From: Poindextera sp035604135
Lineage (GTDB): Bacteria; Pseudomonadota; Alphaproteobacteria; Caulobacterales; Caulobacteraceae
Assembly: GCA_035604135.1 (NCBI GenBank)
Contig: DATNJB010000077.1
Span: 1-64,000 of the forward strand
Length of the DNA stretch: 64,000 nt
Direction: 5' to 3'
The first letter of the stretch is position 1; the number at the start of each line of letters is the position of its first letter. A program made the translations under genes and the position numbers. This document shows positions 25,457 to 35,630 of the stretch, piece by piece. Under the pieces are notes generated by a model. It saw only the letters and a program-made list of their open reading frames with translations. It searched no databases and was not told where the DNA came from.

Positions 25457-25978
25457 TCAACGGCATTGGGGCTTGTCATCGGCGCCCCAGACGCTGGCGA
25501 CCGCGACCCAGCCCGCCGCGCGACCGACGTGGATTTTGCACCAGTCCTTCTGGCAGCGATCGACGGCGGCCAGCGCGCGGGGCGCGAGATAAGCGGTGAC
25601 GGGCGCGGTCGAGCGGGGCCCGCGGTAGATCGGCGCGGGCCCGGTTTGCGTGCGCATGACGGTGCGGTGGCCATCGGTCGTGCGCTCGTGCACCCACGAG
25701 AGGCTGCCGTCCGGATCGCAGATGCGTCGCCACTCGCCCATCTCGGCGACGACCTGCACAGGCAGGCCCTTGACGCGATAGACCCAAAGCAGCCGGTGGT
25801 CGTCGCTCGGGCCCGAGCGCGCATTCACCACGTCGAACTTCAGCGAAACATAGCGCGGCACCGGCAGGCCCGAGGGCGTGGGGAGGTCCTCGTCGGCCGC
25901 CAGCGCAGCCCAGGCGGCCAGCGCCGCCGCAACGAGCACGACCGCCGCGCCGATCGGCGAAAACCGTTTCAGCCTCAC
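25457..25978 (-). CDS. Secreted SH3-domain protein
   Basis: A 173-residue protein started at GTG 25978 (MRLKRFSPIGAAVVLVAAALAAWAALAAD), a signal peptide or N-terminal anchor. Two bacterial SH3-like repeats follow: RYVSLKFDVVNARSGPSDDHRLLWVYRVKGLPVQVVAEMGEWRRI and then a second containing CQKDWCKI. Such proteins usually sit in the periplasm and bind cell-wall or protein partners. A longer arginine-rich start is possible at 26020. The role is unknown. Confidence 0.8.
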   Translation of the reverse strand: MRLKRFSPIGAAVVLVAAALAAWAALAADEDLPTPSGLPVPRYVSLKFDVVNARSGPSDDHRLLWVYRVKGLPVQVVAEMGEWRRICDPDGSLSWVHERTTDGHRTVMRTQTGPAPIYRGPRSTAPVTAYLAPRALAAVDRCQKDWCKIHVGRAAGWVAVASVWGADDKPQCR

Positions 25979-26093
25979 GCCGTCCTCAAGCCTCCTCCGC
26001 CTTCGCCTTGGCCGCCTCAAGACCCCCTGCTACAAGGCCGGCAAGCGCTTGCGCGCCCTCTTCCGCCGCCCAAGCCTCTTTTCGAATCGCACC

Positions 26094-27080
26094 ATGGCCG
26101 ACCGTAAGCCGAAAGTCGTCGTCACGCGCAAGCTGCCGGAGCCGGTCGAGGCCAGGATGGGCGAGCTGTTCGACGCGGTGCTGAACACCGGCGACCGTCC
26201 GATGGACGCCCGCGCGCTGGCGGCGGCGGTCAAGGACGCCGAGGTGCTGGTGCCGACGATCACCGACCGCATCGACGCCGAGTTGATCGCCGCGGCCGGG
26301 TCCGATTTCAAGATGATCGCCAACTTCGGCGCCGGCGTCGACCACATCGACGTCGAGGCCGCCCACGCGCGCGGCATCGTGGTCACCAACACGCCGGGGG
26401 TGCTGACCGACGACACCGCCGACATGACCATGGCGCTGATCATGGCGGTGATGCGCCGTCTGGTCGAAGGCGCGGCTGTGGCGCAAGCCGGCGGCTATTC
26501 CGGCTGGTCGCCCACCTGGATGCTCGGCAAGCGGCTGAAAGGCGCCAGGCTCGGCATCGTCGGCATGGGGCGGATCGGCCAGGCGCTGGCCAGGCGCGCG
26601 CGGGCGTTCGGCCTCATCGTCAACTACCACAACCGCAAACCGGTCAGCCCGACAATCGAGGCGGAACTGGAGGCGACCTACTGGGGGTCGCTCGACCAGA
26701 TGCTGGCGCACATGGACGTCGTTTCGCTCACCTGCCCGAGCACGCCGGCGACCTACCACCTGCTTTCGCCGCGGCGGCTCAAGCTGCTGCAGCCGCACGC
26801 CATCGTGGTCAACACCTCCCGAGGCGAGGTCATCGACGAGGCGGCGATGGCCGAAATGCTCGTCGCCGGCGAGCTCGGCGGCGCCGGTCTCGACGTCTTC
26901 GAGCACGAGCCGAACATCAACCCGCGCCTTCTGAACCGGCCGAACGTCGTGCTCCTGCCGCACATGAGTTCGGCCACGGTCGAGGCGCGCATCGAGATGG
27001 GCGAGAAGGTGATGATCAACATCCGCACCTACCTCGACGGGCATAAGCCGCCGGACCGCGTGCTGCCGTCGATGCTTTAG
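26094..27080 (+). CDS. 2-hydroxyacid dehydrogenase, glyoxylate/hydroxypyruvate reductase-like
   Basis: A 328-residue D-isomer 2-hydroxyacid dehydrogenase. The NAD motif is GIVGMGRIGQALARRARAFG (about 157-176). Catalytic Arg is in VNTSRGEVIDE, followed by the conserved Glu region and His in LLPHMSSAT near 296. The N-terminal half has NFGAGVDHIDVEAAHARGI. It is close to GyaR/GhrB-type enzymes; the substrate cannot be fixed by sequence. It overlaps moeB tail to tail by four bases. Confidence 0.88.
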   Translation: MADRKPKVVVTRKLPEPVEARMGELFDAVLNTGDRPMDARALAAAVKDAEVLVPTITDRIDAELIAAAGSDFKMIANFGAGVDHIDVEAAHARGIVVTNTPGVLTDDTADMTMALIMAVMRRLVEGAAVAQAGGYSGWSPTWMLGKRLKGARLGIVGMGRIGQALARRARAFGLIVNYHNRKPVSPTIEAELEATYWGSLDQMLAHMDVVSLTCPSTPATYHLLSPRRLKLLQPHAIVVNTSRGEVIDEAAMAEMLVAGELGGAGLDVFEHEPNINPRLLNRPNVVLLPHMSSATVEARIEMGEKVMINIRTYLDGHKPPDRVLPSML

Positions 27081-27814
27081 CGGCCGCAGACCGGACAGGC
27101 GGGGTCGGGGGCGATGCGGACGGTGCGGGCTTCGGCGGCCAGCGCGTCGTAGACCAGGAGACGGCCGGCAAGCGCCTCGCCGGCGCCGGCGATCAGCTTG
27201 ACCGCCTCCAGCGCCATCATCGCGCCGATGACGCCGGCCAGCGCGCCGATCACGCCGACCACGGCGCAGGTCTCGGCGTCGGGCGGGAGCTCGGGCACGA
27301 AGCAGCGATAACAGGGCTTGCCTTCGAACACCGCGACCTGACCGGTCCAGCGGCCGATCGCGCCGGAGACCAGCGGAACGCCCAGCGCCAGGCAGGCGTC
27401 GCTGACGGCGAAGCGGGCGCCAAAGTCGTCGGTCCCGTCGAGCACCAGGTCGTAGCCGCCGAGCAGCGCCTGGGCATTCGCGGCCGTGAGCGTCTCGGCC
27501 CTCGGTTCGACGGCGACCTCCGGGTTCAGCTCGTGCAGCCGCGCGGCCGCCGCCTCGACCTTCACGCGCCCAATGTCGCCGGAGGCGTAGATCACCTGCC
27601 GTTGCAGGTTGGAGAGCGCCACGACATCGGGATCGATCAGGCCGACGCGGCCGACGCCGGCCGCGGCCAGGTAGAGGGCCGCCGGCGCGCCCAGGCCGCC
27701 GGCGCCGACGATGGCGACGCTCGCCGCCTTCAGCGCCTGCTGGCCCGGGCCGCCGATCTCGCGCAGCACCAGATGGCGGGCATAGCGCTCGACCTCAGCG
27801 TCGGTGAAGCTCAT
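27077..27814 (-). CDS. moeB: ThiF/MoeB/HesA-family adenylyltransferase
   Basis: A 245-residue E1-like enzyme. The ATP-binding loop is GAGGLGAPAALYLAAAGVGRVGLIDPD (about 37-63), followed by SNLQRQVIY. Two zinc CxxC pairs are CYRC near 176 and CPVC at the C-terminus. A conserved Cys lies in ETCAVVGVIGALAG. Such proteins activate MoaD for molybdopterin or ThiS for thiamine; without a linked partner gene MoeB is the usual annotation. It is divergent from hslV. Confidence 0.85.
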   Translation of the reverse strand: MSFTDAEVERYARHLVLREIGGPGQQALKAASVAIVGAGGLGAPAALYLAAAGVGRVGLIDPDVVALSNLQRQVIYASGDIGRVKVEAAAARLHELNPEVAVEPRAETLTAANAQALLGGYDLVLDGTDDFGARFAVSDACLALGVPLVSGAIGRWTGQVAVFEGKPCYRCFVPELPPDAETCAVVGVIGALAGVIGAMMALEAVKLIAGAGEALAGRLLVYDALAAEARTVRIAPDPACPVCGR

Positions 27815-27845
27815 TCGCCTTGACCCGCTCCTTAAGCGCCGCCAC

Positions 27846-28406
27846 ATGCGCGCCATGACCGATAATACCTTTCCGGCCTGGCATGGCACGACGATCCTGG
27901 CCGTGCGCAAGGACGGGACCACCGTGATCGCCGGCGATGGCCAGGTCACGCAAGGCGCAACGATCGTGAAGGGCAACGCGCGCAAGGTGCGCACGTTGGC
28001 CGACGGTCGGGTGCTGGCGGGGTTCGCCGGCGCGACCGCCGACGCATTCACCCTCATCGAGCGGCTGGAGGCGAAGCTCGAGCAGTATCCCGAGCAGCTT
28101 TCCCGGGCTTGCGTCGACCTGGCGAAGGACTGGCGCACCGACCGGTATCTCCGCCGGCTGGAGGCGATGCTGCTCGTGGCCGACAGGACGAGCCTCTACA
28201 CCGTGACCGGCGCCGGCGACGTGCTGGAGCCCGAGCAGGGCGTGGCCGCCATCGGCTCCGGCGGCCAGTACGCGCTGGCCGCAGCCCGCGCGCTGATGGA
28301 CTCCGACCGCTCGGCCGAGCAGATCGCCCGCCGGGCCATGGCCATCGCGGCCGAGATCTGCGTCTACACCAACACCGAGCTCGTTCTGGAAAGCTTGAGC
28401 GGCTGA
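27846..28406 (+). CDS. hslV: ATP-dependent protease subunit HslV
   Basis: A 186-residue proteasome-like peptidase. The N-terminal nucleophile Thr is in WHGTTILAVRKDG near residues 12-14 and is exposed by processing. GDGQVTQG, KVRTL..GRVLAGFAGATADAFTL and IGSGGQYALAAARAL follow. ATG 27846 or 27855 could start it. It is adjacent to hslU, five bases upstream, with which it forms the HslVU complex. Confidence 0.97.
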   Translation: MRAMTDNTFPAWHGTTILAVRKDGTTVIAGDGQVTQGATIVKGNARKVRTLADGRVLAGFAGATADAFTLIERLEAKLEQYPEQLSRACVDLAKDWRTDRYLRRLEAMLLVADRTSLYTVTGAGDVLEPEQGVAAIGSGGQYALAAARALMDSDRSAEQIARRAMAIAAEICVYTNTELVLESLSG

Positions 28407-28411
28407 CGCGG

Positions 28412-29719
28412 ATGACCGAGTTCTCCCCTCGCGAGATCGTTTCCGAGCTCGACCGCTTCATCGTGGGCCATGTCGAAGCCAAGCGCGCCGTTGCCGTTGC
28501 GCTGCGCAACCGCTGGCGCCGACAGCATGCGCCCGATGACCTGCGCGACGAGATCACGCCGAAGAACATCCTGATGATTGGCCCGACCGGGGTGGGCAAG
28601 ACGGAGATCGCCCGCCGGCTGGCCCGCCTCGCCCAGGCGCCGTTCCTGAAAGTCGAGGCGACCAAGTTCACCGAGGTCGGCTACGTCGGCCGCGACGTCG
28701 ACCAGATCATGCGCGACCTGGTCGACCAGGCGCTGACCATGGTCCGCGACAAGCGCCGAGGGGCCGTGCGCGCCAGGGCCGAGGCGGCCGCCGAGGAGCG
28801 CATCCTCGACGCTCTGGTCGGCCCGGGCGCCGGCCCGCCGACGCGCGAGAGCTTCCGCAAGAAGCTCCGCGCGAGCGAGCTCGACGACAAGGAGGTCGAG
28901 CTGACGCTGAGCGACTCAGGCTCGCCGTTCCAGGGCTTCGACATCCCCGGCCAGCCGGGCGCCTCGATGGGGGTGCTGAACCTCTCCGACATGATGTCCA
29001 AGGCGTTCGGCCAGCGCACCAAGACCCACAAGACCACGGTCTCCGGGGCCTACGCCCCGTTGATCGCCGAGGAAAGCGACAAGCTGATCGACCAGGAGGC
29101 GCTGACCCAGGAAGCGATCGAGCTCGCCGAGACCAGCGGCATCGTCTTCATCGACGAGCTCGACAAGGTGGCCTCGCGCGCCGAACGCGGCGGGGCCGAT
29201 GTCTCAAGAGAAGGCGTGCAGCGGGACCTGCTGCCGCTGATCGAGGGCACGACGGTTACGACCAAGTACGGCCCGGTGAAGAGCGACTTTGTGCTGTTCA
29301 TCGCCTCGGGCGCCTTCCACGTCGCCAAACCCTCGGACCTCTTGCCCGAGTTGCAGGGCCGGCTGCCGATCCGTGTGGAGTTGAAGGCGCTGACGCGCGA
29401 TGACTTCCGCCGCATCCTGACCGAGCCCGAGGCCAACCTGATCCGCCAGAACCAGGCGCTGATGGCGACCGAGGGCGTCACCCTCACCTTCACCGCCGAT
29501 GCGATCGATGCGCTGGCCGACGCCGCCGTGGCGGTAAACGGCGCGGTCGAGAATATCGGCGCGCGCAGGCTCGCAACCGTGCTCGAGAAGGTGGTGGAGG
29601 AGATCAGCTTCACCGCCGCCGACCGCGCGGGCGAGACCCTCGTCATCGACGGCGCCTACGTTCGCGACCGCGTCGAGGCGCTGGCGGCAAACGCGGATCT
29701 GTCGCGGTTCATCCTGTAG
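28412..29719 (+). CDS. hslU: ATP-dependent protease ATPase subunit HslU
   Basis: A 435-residue AAA+ unfoldase. Walker A is GPTGVGKTEIARRLA (about 54-68) and Walker B is GIVFIDELDKVASR near 246-259. A Glu-rich I-domain lies between. EVGYVGRDVDQI and the C-terminal VEEISF..AD are typical. ATG 28412 gives the family start MTEFSPREIVSELDRFIVG. It follows hslV in one transcript, commonly heat-induced; no promoter was recognised here. Confidence 0.98.
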   Translation: MTEFSPREIVSELDRFIVGHVEAKRAVAVALRNRWRRQHAPDDLRDEITPKNILMIGPTGVGKTEIARRLARLAQAPFLKVEATKFTEVGYVGRDVDQIMRDLVDQALTMVRDKRRGAVRARAEAAAEERILDALVGPGAGPPTRESFRKKLRASELDDKEVELTLSDSGSPFQGFDIPGQPGASMGVLNLSDMMSKAFGQRTKTHKTTVSGAYAPLIAEESDKLIDQEALTQEAIELAETSGIVFIDELDKVASRAERGGADVSREGVQRDLLPLIEGTTVTTKYGPVKSDFVLFIASGAFHVAKPSDLLPELQGRLPIRVELKALTRDDFRRILTEPEANLIRQNQALMATEGVTLTFTADAIDALADAAVAVNGAVENIGARRLATVLEKVVEEISFTAADRAGETLVIDGAYVRDRVEALAANADLSRFIL

Positions 29720-29764
29720 ACGATGTAAGCACCGCCTTGCGCCGCCGGGCGAATTCGACCTTTC

Positions 29765-30616
29765 ATGCCCGGCATGAACGTCGAGATGGCCGAAGAGCGC
29801 ATCATCGTGCTGCCCGATCCGACGACGATGGAGGCGGCCGAGCAGCGCGCCTGGGCCAGGCGCGTGGAGGCGTTCGGCGCGCTCGCGCGCATGTCGGGGC
29901 TGCTCAGCAAGCCCAAGGACGACATCGAGCTCACGTACAAGGAAAAGCGGCTGCAACCGTTCTGGCGGCTCGCGGCGACGGCGATCTACGCCTACGAGCG
30001 CACAAAGACCTACGCGGTGAAGGTGGCGGGCGAGGTGCAGTCGGTCGCGATCGCCGGTGAGACAAAGGCGACTTCGCACGGCGAGTTCACGCTGAGCGGC
30101 CTCGAGACCTGCCGCGAGGAGACCCGCAAGGAGTTCCTCTACGACGGACTCGCCAGCGGCGCGCCCGACCCCGCGCTGAGCGCCTATCTCAAGTACGACG
30201 GTGAGCTCGCCACCGACGAGGAGCTGCACGAGATCGCCAAGCAAGGCACGATCGTGGTGCCGCCGCAGGCCAAGGCGTCGATGATCGTGCGCGAGGTCGT
30301 GGCGGCGATGCTGTCGAAGATCGACGCGGACAAGGTGATGGAGGAGACGGTGCGCATCGAGCGCGTCGACCTCGTCTACCGGCCGCTCTACGCCTTCCGC
30401 TATCGCCGCGCCGGCAAGGAGGCCGTGCTCGAGCTCGATCCGCTGACCGGCGCGATCAAACCGGGCGGCGCCACCTTCGAGACCTACCTCGGCAAGATCC
30501 TCGAGCCACGCTTCCTGTTCGACGTGACGGTGGAGACGGCCAACATCTTCTTCCCGGGCGCGACGCTGGCGCGGGTGATCGTGAACAAGGGCCTGGAGTT
30601 CAAGCGCCCCCATTGA
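29765..30616 (+). CDS. Conserved-looking protein of unknown function
   Basis: A 283-residue soluble protein with no signal peptide, membrane segment or motif I can name. It begins MPGMNVEMAEERIIVLPDP. Strand-rich parts include KTYAVKVAGEVQSVAIAGE and EETVRIERVDLVYRPLYAFRYR, and it ends VIVNKGLEFKRPH. Two cysteines or fewer argue against a zinc ribbon. Codon use looks like its neighbours. It lies 45 bases after hslU on the same strand. I see no basis for a function. Confidence 0.7.
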   Translation: MPGMNVEMAEERIIVLPDPTTMEAAEQRAWARRVEAFGALARMSGLLSKPKDDIELTYKEKRLQPFWRLAATAIYAYERTKTYAVKVAGEVQSVAIAGETKATSHGEFTLSGLETCREETRKEFLYDGLASGAPDPALSAYLKYDGELATDEELHEIAKQGTIVVPPQAKASMIVREVVAAMLSKIDADKVMEETVRIERVDLVYRPLYAFRYRRAGKEAVLELDPLTGAIKPGGATFETYLGKILEPRFLFDVTVETANIFFPGATLARVIVNKGLEFKRPH

Positions 30617-30627
30617 GGGCGCGCGCT

Positions 30628-31083
30628 TCAATAGCGCTCGGCGCGCGCCTCCTGGATGGCCCGCTCGAGCGCAGCGGCGAAGTCCCCGCGCTCCTTCGGG
30701 CTGAGCGCGCGGGCGACGGTGAGGCGCTGGCCCGACAGCCGCAGCCTGACGCGGGCTTCATGCTGGCCGGCCTGCTCGACGGCCACGGCGGTGAACGCGG
30801 TCGGCGAGCGCCAGACCGTCCGCGAACCGCCCTGGGTCTCATAGACGACCTGGACCTCTTCGGCTGAAACCCGCACGCGCTCGGCCAGGCGGCCGCGGGC
30901 GTAGCTCACGCGGAAGGCGATCAAGACGCCAAGGACGTCCAGGCCCAGGAAGACCGGAACCGGAAGGGCGCCCATGGCGACGAAGACGATGGCCATGATC
31001 AGGTTGGAGGCGACCAGGAGCCCGATCAACCAATAGAAGCCAACGCGCGGCAGCGATCGGTTGGGTGTGATCACCGCGTCCAT
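30628..31083 (-). CDS. DUF2244-family membrane protein
   Basis: A 151-residue protein with two adjacent membrane helices (about 14-36 and 39-57: YWLIGLLVASNLIMAIVFVAMG and then VFLGLDVLGVLIAFRVSYARGR). A cytoplasmic beta-rich domain follows (ERVRVSAEEVQVVYETQGG..). This is the DUF2244 layout, common in alphaproteobacteria near respiratory genes. The function is unknown. An upstream ATG at 31101 adds six residues. Confidence 0.8.
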   Translation of the reverse strand: MDAVITPNRSLPRVGFYWLIGLLVASNLIMAIVFVAMGALPVPVFLGLDVLGVLIAFRVSYARGRLAERVRVSAEEVQVVYETQGGSRTVWRSPTAFTAVAVEQAGQHEARVRLRLSGQRLTVARALSPKERGDFAAALERAIQEARAERY

Positions 31084-31205
31084 GTAGAGCGCCGCTGGCA
31101 TGGCGGCATGCTCGGACGGCGGCTAACGTTGGTCAAGCTGGGCCGGTCAAGCTCAGCCGATGGCTCTTGACGGGGGCCGCGGGCGGGGCGACCTCAGGGG
31201 TCGGC

Positions 31206-31742
31206 ATGCAAAGCGAACTGACCTACGCCATCGCTCCCGCTGGTCCCGCCGACGCCGTCGCGCTCGCGCGGGTGCACGTCGAATCGTGGCGGGAAACCTA
31301 CGACGGCATCCTGCCGCGGGCCTATCTCGAACGCATGTCGGTCGCCCTTCATGAACGCCAGTGGCGCCACCGGCTGATGTCGACGCGCGAGGCGACGCTG
31401 GCGGCCGAGGGGCACCGTGGGCTCGTCGGATACGTCTCCGCGCAGCGCGCTCGGGGCCGCACCCAGCGCGACGAAGCCGAGATCGCGACCCTCTACCTGC
31501 TCAAGTCGGCGCAAGGGACGGGCCTCGGCCGCGCGCTGTTCACGGCAGGCGCGCGGGTCATGGCGGCGCGCGGCGCTGGCGCGCTGGTGCTCTGGGTGCT
31601 GCGCGACAACATCAACGCCAGGGGCTTCTACGAGCGGCTGGGCGGCGTGGTCGATCGGGCGGGCGAAGAGTTCGTCGGCGGTTCGGTCGTGCCCTCGGTG
31701 CGCTATCGCTGGCCAGACCTGAAAGGTTGGCTCGCCGGCTAG
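31206..31742 (+). CDS. GNAT-family N-acetyltransferase
   Basis: A 178-residue GNAT protein. VHVESWRETYDGILPRAYLERMS at about 18-40 is typical of the family with an N-terminal A motif. The acetyl-CoA loop is LLKSAQGTGLGRALFTAGARVM (about 98-119). LWVLRDNINARGFYERLGGVV closes the fold. The substrate is unknown. It overlaps dnaJ tail to tail at CTAG 31739-31742. Confidence 0.88.
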   Translation: MQSELTYAIAPAGPADAVALARVHVESWRETYDGILPRAYLERMSVALHERQWRHRLMSTREATLAAEGHRGLVGYVSAQRARGRTQRDEAEIATLYLLKSAQGTGLGRALFTAGARVMAARGAGALVLWVLRDNINARGFYERLGGVVDRAGEEFVGGSVVPSVRYRWPDLKGWLAG

Positions 31743-32902
31743 GCCGTCTTGGTTTCGGCGCCAGTGATCCCGTCCCAGAACCTGCGCGCCTTCATGAAGA
31801 AGCCGCGGGTCTGCGGATGCTGCTGCTCGTCGCAGAGGCCGGCCAACTCGCACACCAGCTCCTTCTGCCGGGCGTTCAGCCGGGTCGGCGTTTCGACCAG
31901 GAGCTCGACCACCAGGTCGCCACGCTCGCGCGTGCGCAGCGAGGGCATGCCGCGACCGCGCAGACGGACGGTGCGGCCATACTGGGCACCCTCGGGGACC
32001 TTGACCCGGATCTTGCACTGGCCGTCGCAGTTCTCGCCGCCGAGCAGGCAAGGCGCCTCGATCTCGCCGCCCAGAACGGCGGTGAACATCGGCACCGGCA
32101 CGCTGCAGAGCAGGTCGAGCCCGTCTCGCTCGAACAGCTCGTGCGGCTTGACCGAGACGAAGATGTAGAGGTCGCCGCGCGGCCCGCCGCGCGCGCCGGC
32201 GTCGCCTTCGCCGGAGAGCCGGATGCGCGCTCCATCGTCGACGCCGGCCGGGATGCGAACCGAAAGCGTCCGCTCGCGCCGCACCTGGCCGTGGCCGTGG
32301 CAGTCGCGGCAAGGGTCGAGCACCAACTGGCCGAGCCCGCCACAGCGGGGGCAGGTGCGTTCGATGGAGAAGAAGCCCTGGCTCGCGCGCACGCGTCCCG
32401 CGCCGCCGCAGGTTCCGCACGGGGTGGGGCTGGTGCCGGGTTTGGCGCCCGACCCCTGGCAGGCGTCGCAGGTCATGGCCGCCGGGACGGCGAGCGCGAC
32501 GTCCGCGCCGGCATAGGCCTGCTCCAGTGTGATTTCGAGGTCGTAGCGCAGGTCCTGGCCGCGCGCGGGGCCGCTGCGGCGGGTGCGGCCCTGGCCGAAC
32601 ATGTCGCCAAACGCCTGCCCGAACACCTCGTTGAACATGTCGTGTACGTCGGCGAAGCCCTGGCCGCCGCCGTTCATGCCGGCGACGCCGGCGTGGCCGA
32701 ACCGGTCGTAGGCCGCGCGCTTCTGCGCGTCGCAAAGCACCGAATAGGCTTCGTTGATTTCCTTGAACCGGCCTGCCGCCTCCTCGCAGCCGCCGTTGCG
32801 GTCGGGGTGGTGCTCCATGGCGAGCTTGCGGAAGGCGGACTTCAGCGCACCCTCGTCGCAGCCCCGCTCCACGCTCAGGACCTCGTAATAGTCACGCTGC
32901 AT
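31739..32902 (-). CDS. dnaJ: Chaperone DnaJ
   Basis: A 387-residue Hsp40. The J domain (1-70) has HPD in MEHHPDRNG. The Gly/Phe region is short. The zinc domain carries all four repeats: CDACQGSG, CGTCGGAG, CPRCGGLG and CRDCHGHG, at about 147-216. The C-terminal substrate domain follows. It lies downstream of dnaK on the same strand, separated by a 128-base gap holding a long hairpin. Confidence 0.97.
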   Translation of the reverse strand: MQRDYYEVLSVERGCDEGALKSAFRKLAMEHHPDRNGGCEEAAGRFKEINEAYSVLCDAQKRAAYDRFGHAGVAGMNGGGQGFADVHDMFNEVFGQAFGDMFGQGRTRRSGPARGQDLRYDLEITLEQAYAGADVALAVPAAMTCDACQGSGAKPGTSPTPCGTCGGAGRVRASQGFFSIERTCPRCGGLGQLVLDPCRDCHGHGQVRRERTLSVRIPAGVDDGARIRLSGEGDAGARGGPRGDLYIFVSVKPHELFERDGLDLLCSVPVPMFTAVLGGEIEAPCLLGGENCDGQCKIRVKVPEGAQYGRTVRLRGRGMPSLRTRERGDLVVELLVETPTRLNARQKELVCELAGLCDEQQHPQTRGFFMKARRFWDGITGAETKTA

Positions 32903-32981
32903 AAAGGCGTCCCGCCCCCGCTAAGCCATCTCAACGATCGCCCGCCGCCCACCACTCCATTTGGGGGAAGACAACGGGCTG

Positions 32982-33023
32982 CGCAATGGGCGGAAAGCGC
33001 CTTTGCGCGATCCGCCCGTTGCG
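32982..33023 (-). repeat. 19-bp hairpin between dnaK and dnaJ
   Basis: Positions 32982-33000 pair with 33005-33023 around a CTTT loop (on the + strand), with three mismatches in 19 pairs, one of them a possible G-U. It begins eight bases after the dnaK stop on the minus strand. There is no strong T-run after it, so it may dampen read-through to dnaJ or protect the dnaK 3' end rather than stop transcription fully. Confidence 0.65.
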
Positions 33024-33030
33024 AACGTCC

Positions 33031-34929
<1,899 letters not shown>

Positions 34930-35041
34930 GACGAGGCTCAAACGCTCCTTGGTCTGCGGCGGGCGGGTCCTCTAGGCCTCATGACGAGCACCTATTGTCT
35001 TGGCCCACCCCCTCCGGGGTTCGTCTCCGAGTGTGCGCCCG

Positions 35042-35055
35042 ATGTTGCGCAACAT
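35042..35055. repeat. Perfect 14-bp palindrome in the dnaK leader
   Basis: ATGTTGCGCAACAT at 35042-35055 is self-complementary. It lies 113 bases upstream of the dnaK start, between the putative promoter and the gene. It is not a CIRCE element. It could be a protein site or a leader stem. Confidence 0.5.
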
Positions 35056-35085
35056 GAAGCGCACACATGAAGGGCGATGACGCCG

Positions 35086-35113
35086 ATATGGGATGGGACG
35101 CCGCCGCCGCAAG
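35086..35113 (-). promoter_or_regulatory. Candidate sigma-32 promoter for dnaK
   Basis: On the minus strand CTTGCGG (35107-35113) and CCCATAT (35086-35092) are separated by 14 bases. This resembles the heat-shock sigma consensus CTTG..A and CCCAT.T. It would start transcription about 150 bases before dnaK, after the tadA stop. The -35 match is partial (CTTG core), so this is tentative. Confidence 0.45.
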
Positions 35114-35168
35114 GGCTTGGCCGCAGCGGAGCGCCTGACGCCAGCGCGGCGGGACGGCCCGCGGCGGG

Positions 35169-35630
35169 TCAGCGGCGGCGGGCCTGGAAGAAGCCTTTGA
35201 GCAGGCCTGCGCTCTCCGCGGCGAAGAGGCCGCTCTCGACCGCGGGGGCCCAGTGGCAGGTCGGCTGCTCGAACACGCGCGCGCCATGCCGGACGCCGCC
35301 TCCCTTCGGGTCCTCGGCCGCATAGACCAGCCGGCCGATGCGGGCGTGGCTGATCGCGCCCGCGCACATGGCGCAAGGCTCGAGCGTGACGAAGAGCTCG
35401 AGCCCGGTCAGGCGATAGTTGCCGAGCGCCTGCGCGCCGGCCCGCAAGGCAAGGATCTCTGCGTGCGCGGTGGGGTCGGCAAGGCCGATCGGCCGATTGT
35501 GCGCGCGCGCGACCACCGTCCCGGTCGCCGGGTCGACAAGGACGGCGCCGACCGGCGCCTCGCCGGCGGTGGCTGCGGCTTGCGCCTCGTCAAGCGCGAT
35601 GCGCATGGTCGAAGGGTCATGACCGGCCAT
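35169..35630 (-). CDS. tadA: tRNA-specific adenosine deaminase
   Basis: A 153-residue deaminase converting A34 to inosine in tRNA-Arg. Zinc motifs are HAEILAL (about 61-67) and PCAMCAGA (about 91-98). The start at ATG 35630 gives MAGHDPSTMRIALDEA; ATG 35606 is an alternative. It lies upstream of dnaK on the same strand. Its 5' end overlaps that of the divergent rluB gene by 12 bases. Confidence 0.95.
   Translation of the reverse strand: MAGHDPSTMRIALDEAQAAATAGEAPVGAVLVDPATGTVVARAHNRPIGLADPTAHAEILALRAGAQALGNYRLTGLELFVTLEPCAMCAGAISHARIGRLVYAAEDPKGGGVRHGARVFEQPTCHWAPAVESGLFAAESAGLLKGFFQARRR

Noticed and set aside
35253..35618. N-terminal extension of rluB upstream of ATG 35619
   Set aside because: It overlaps tadA in antisense, is compositionally a shadow, and the S4 domain starts shortly after 35619 as expected.
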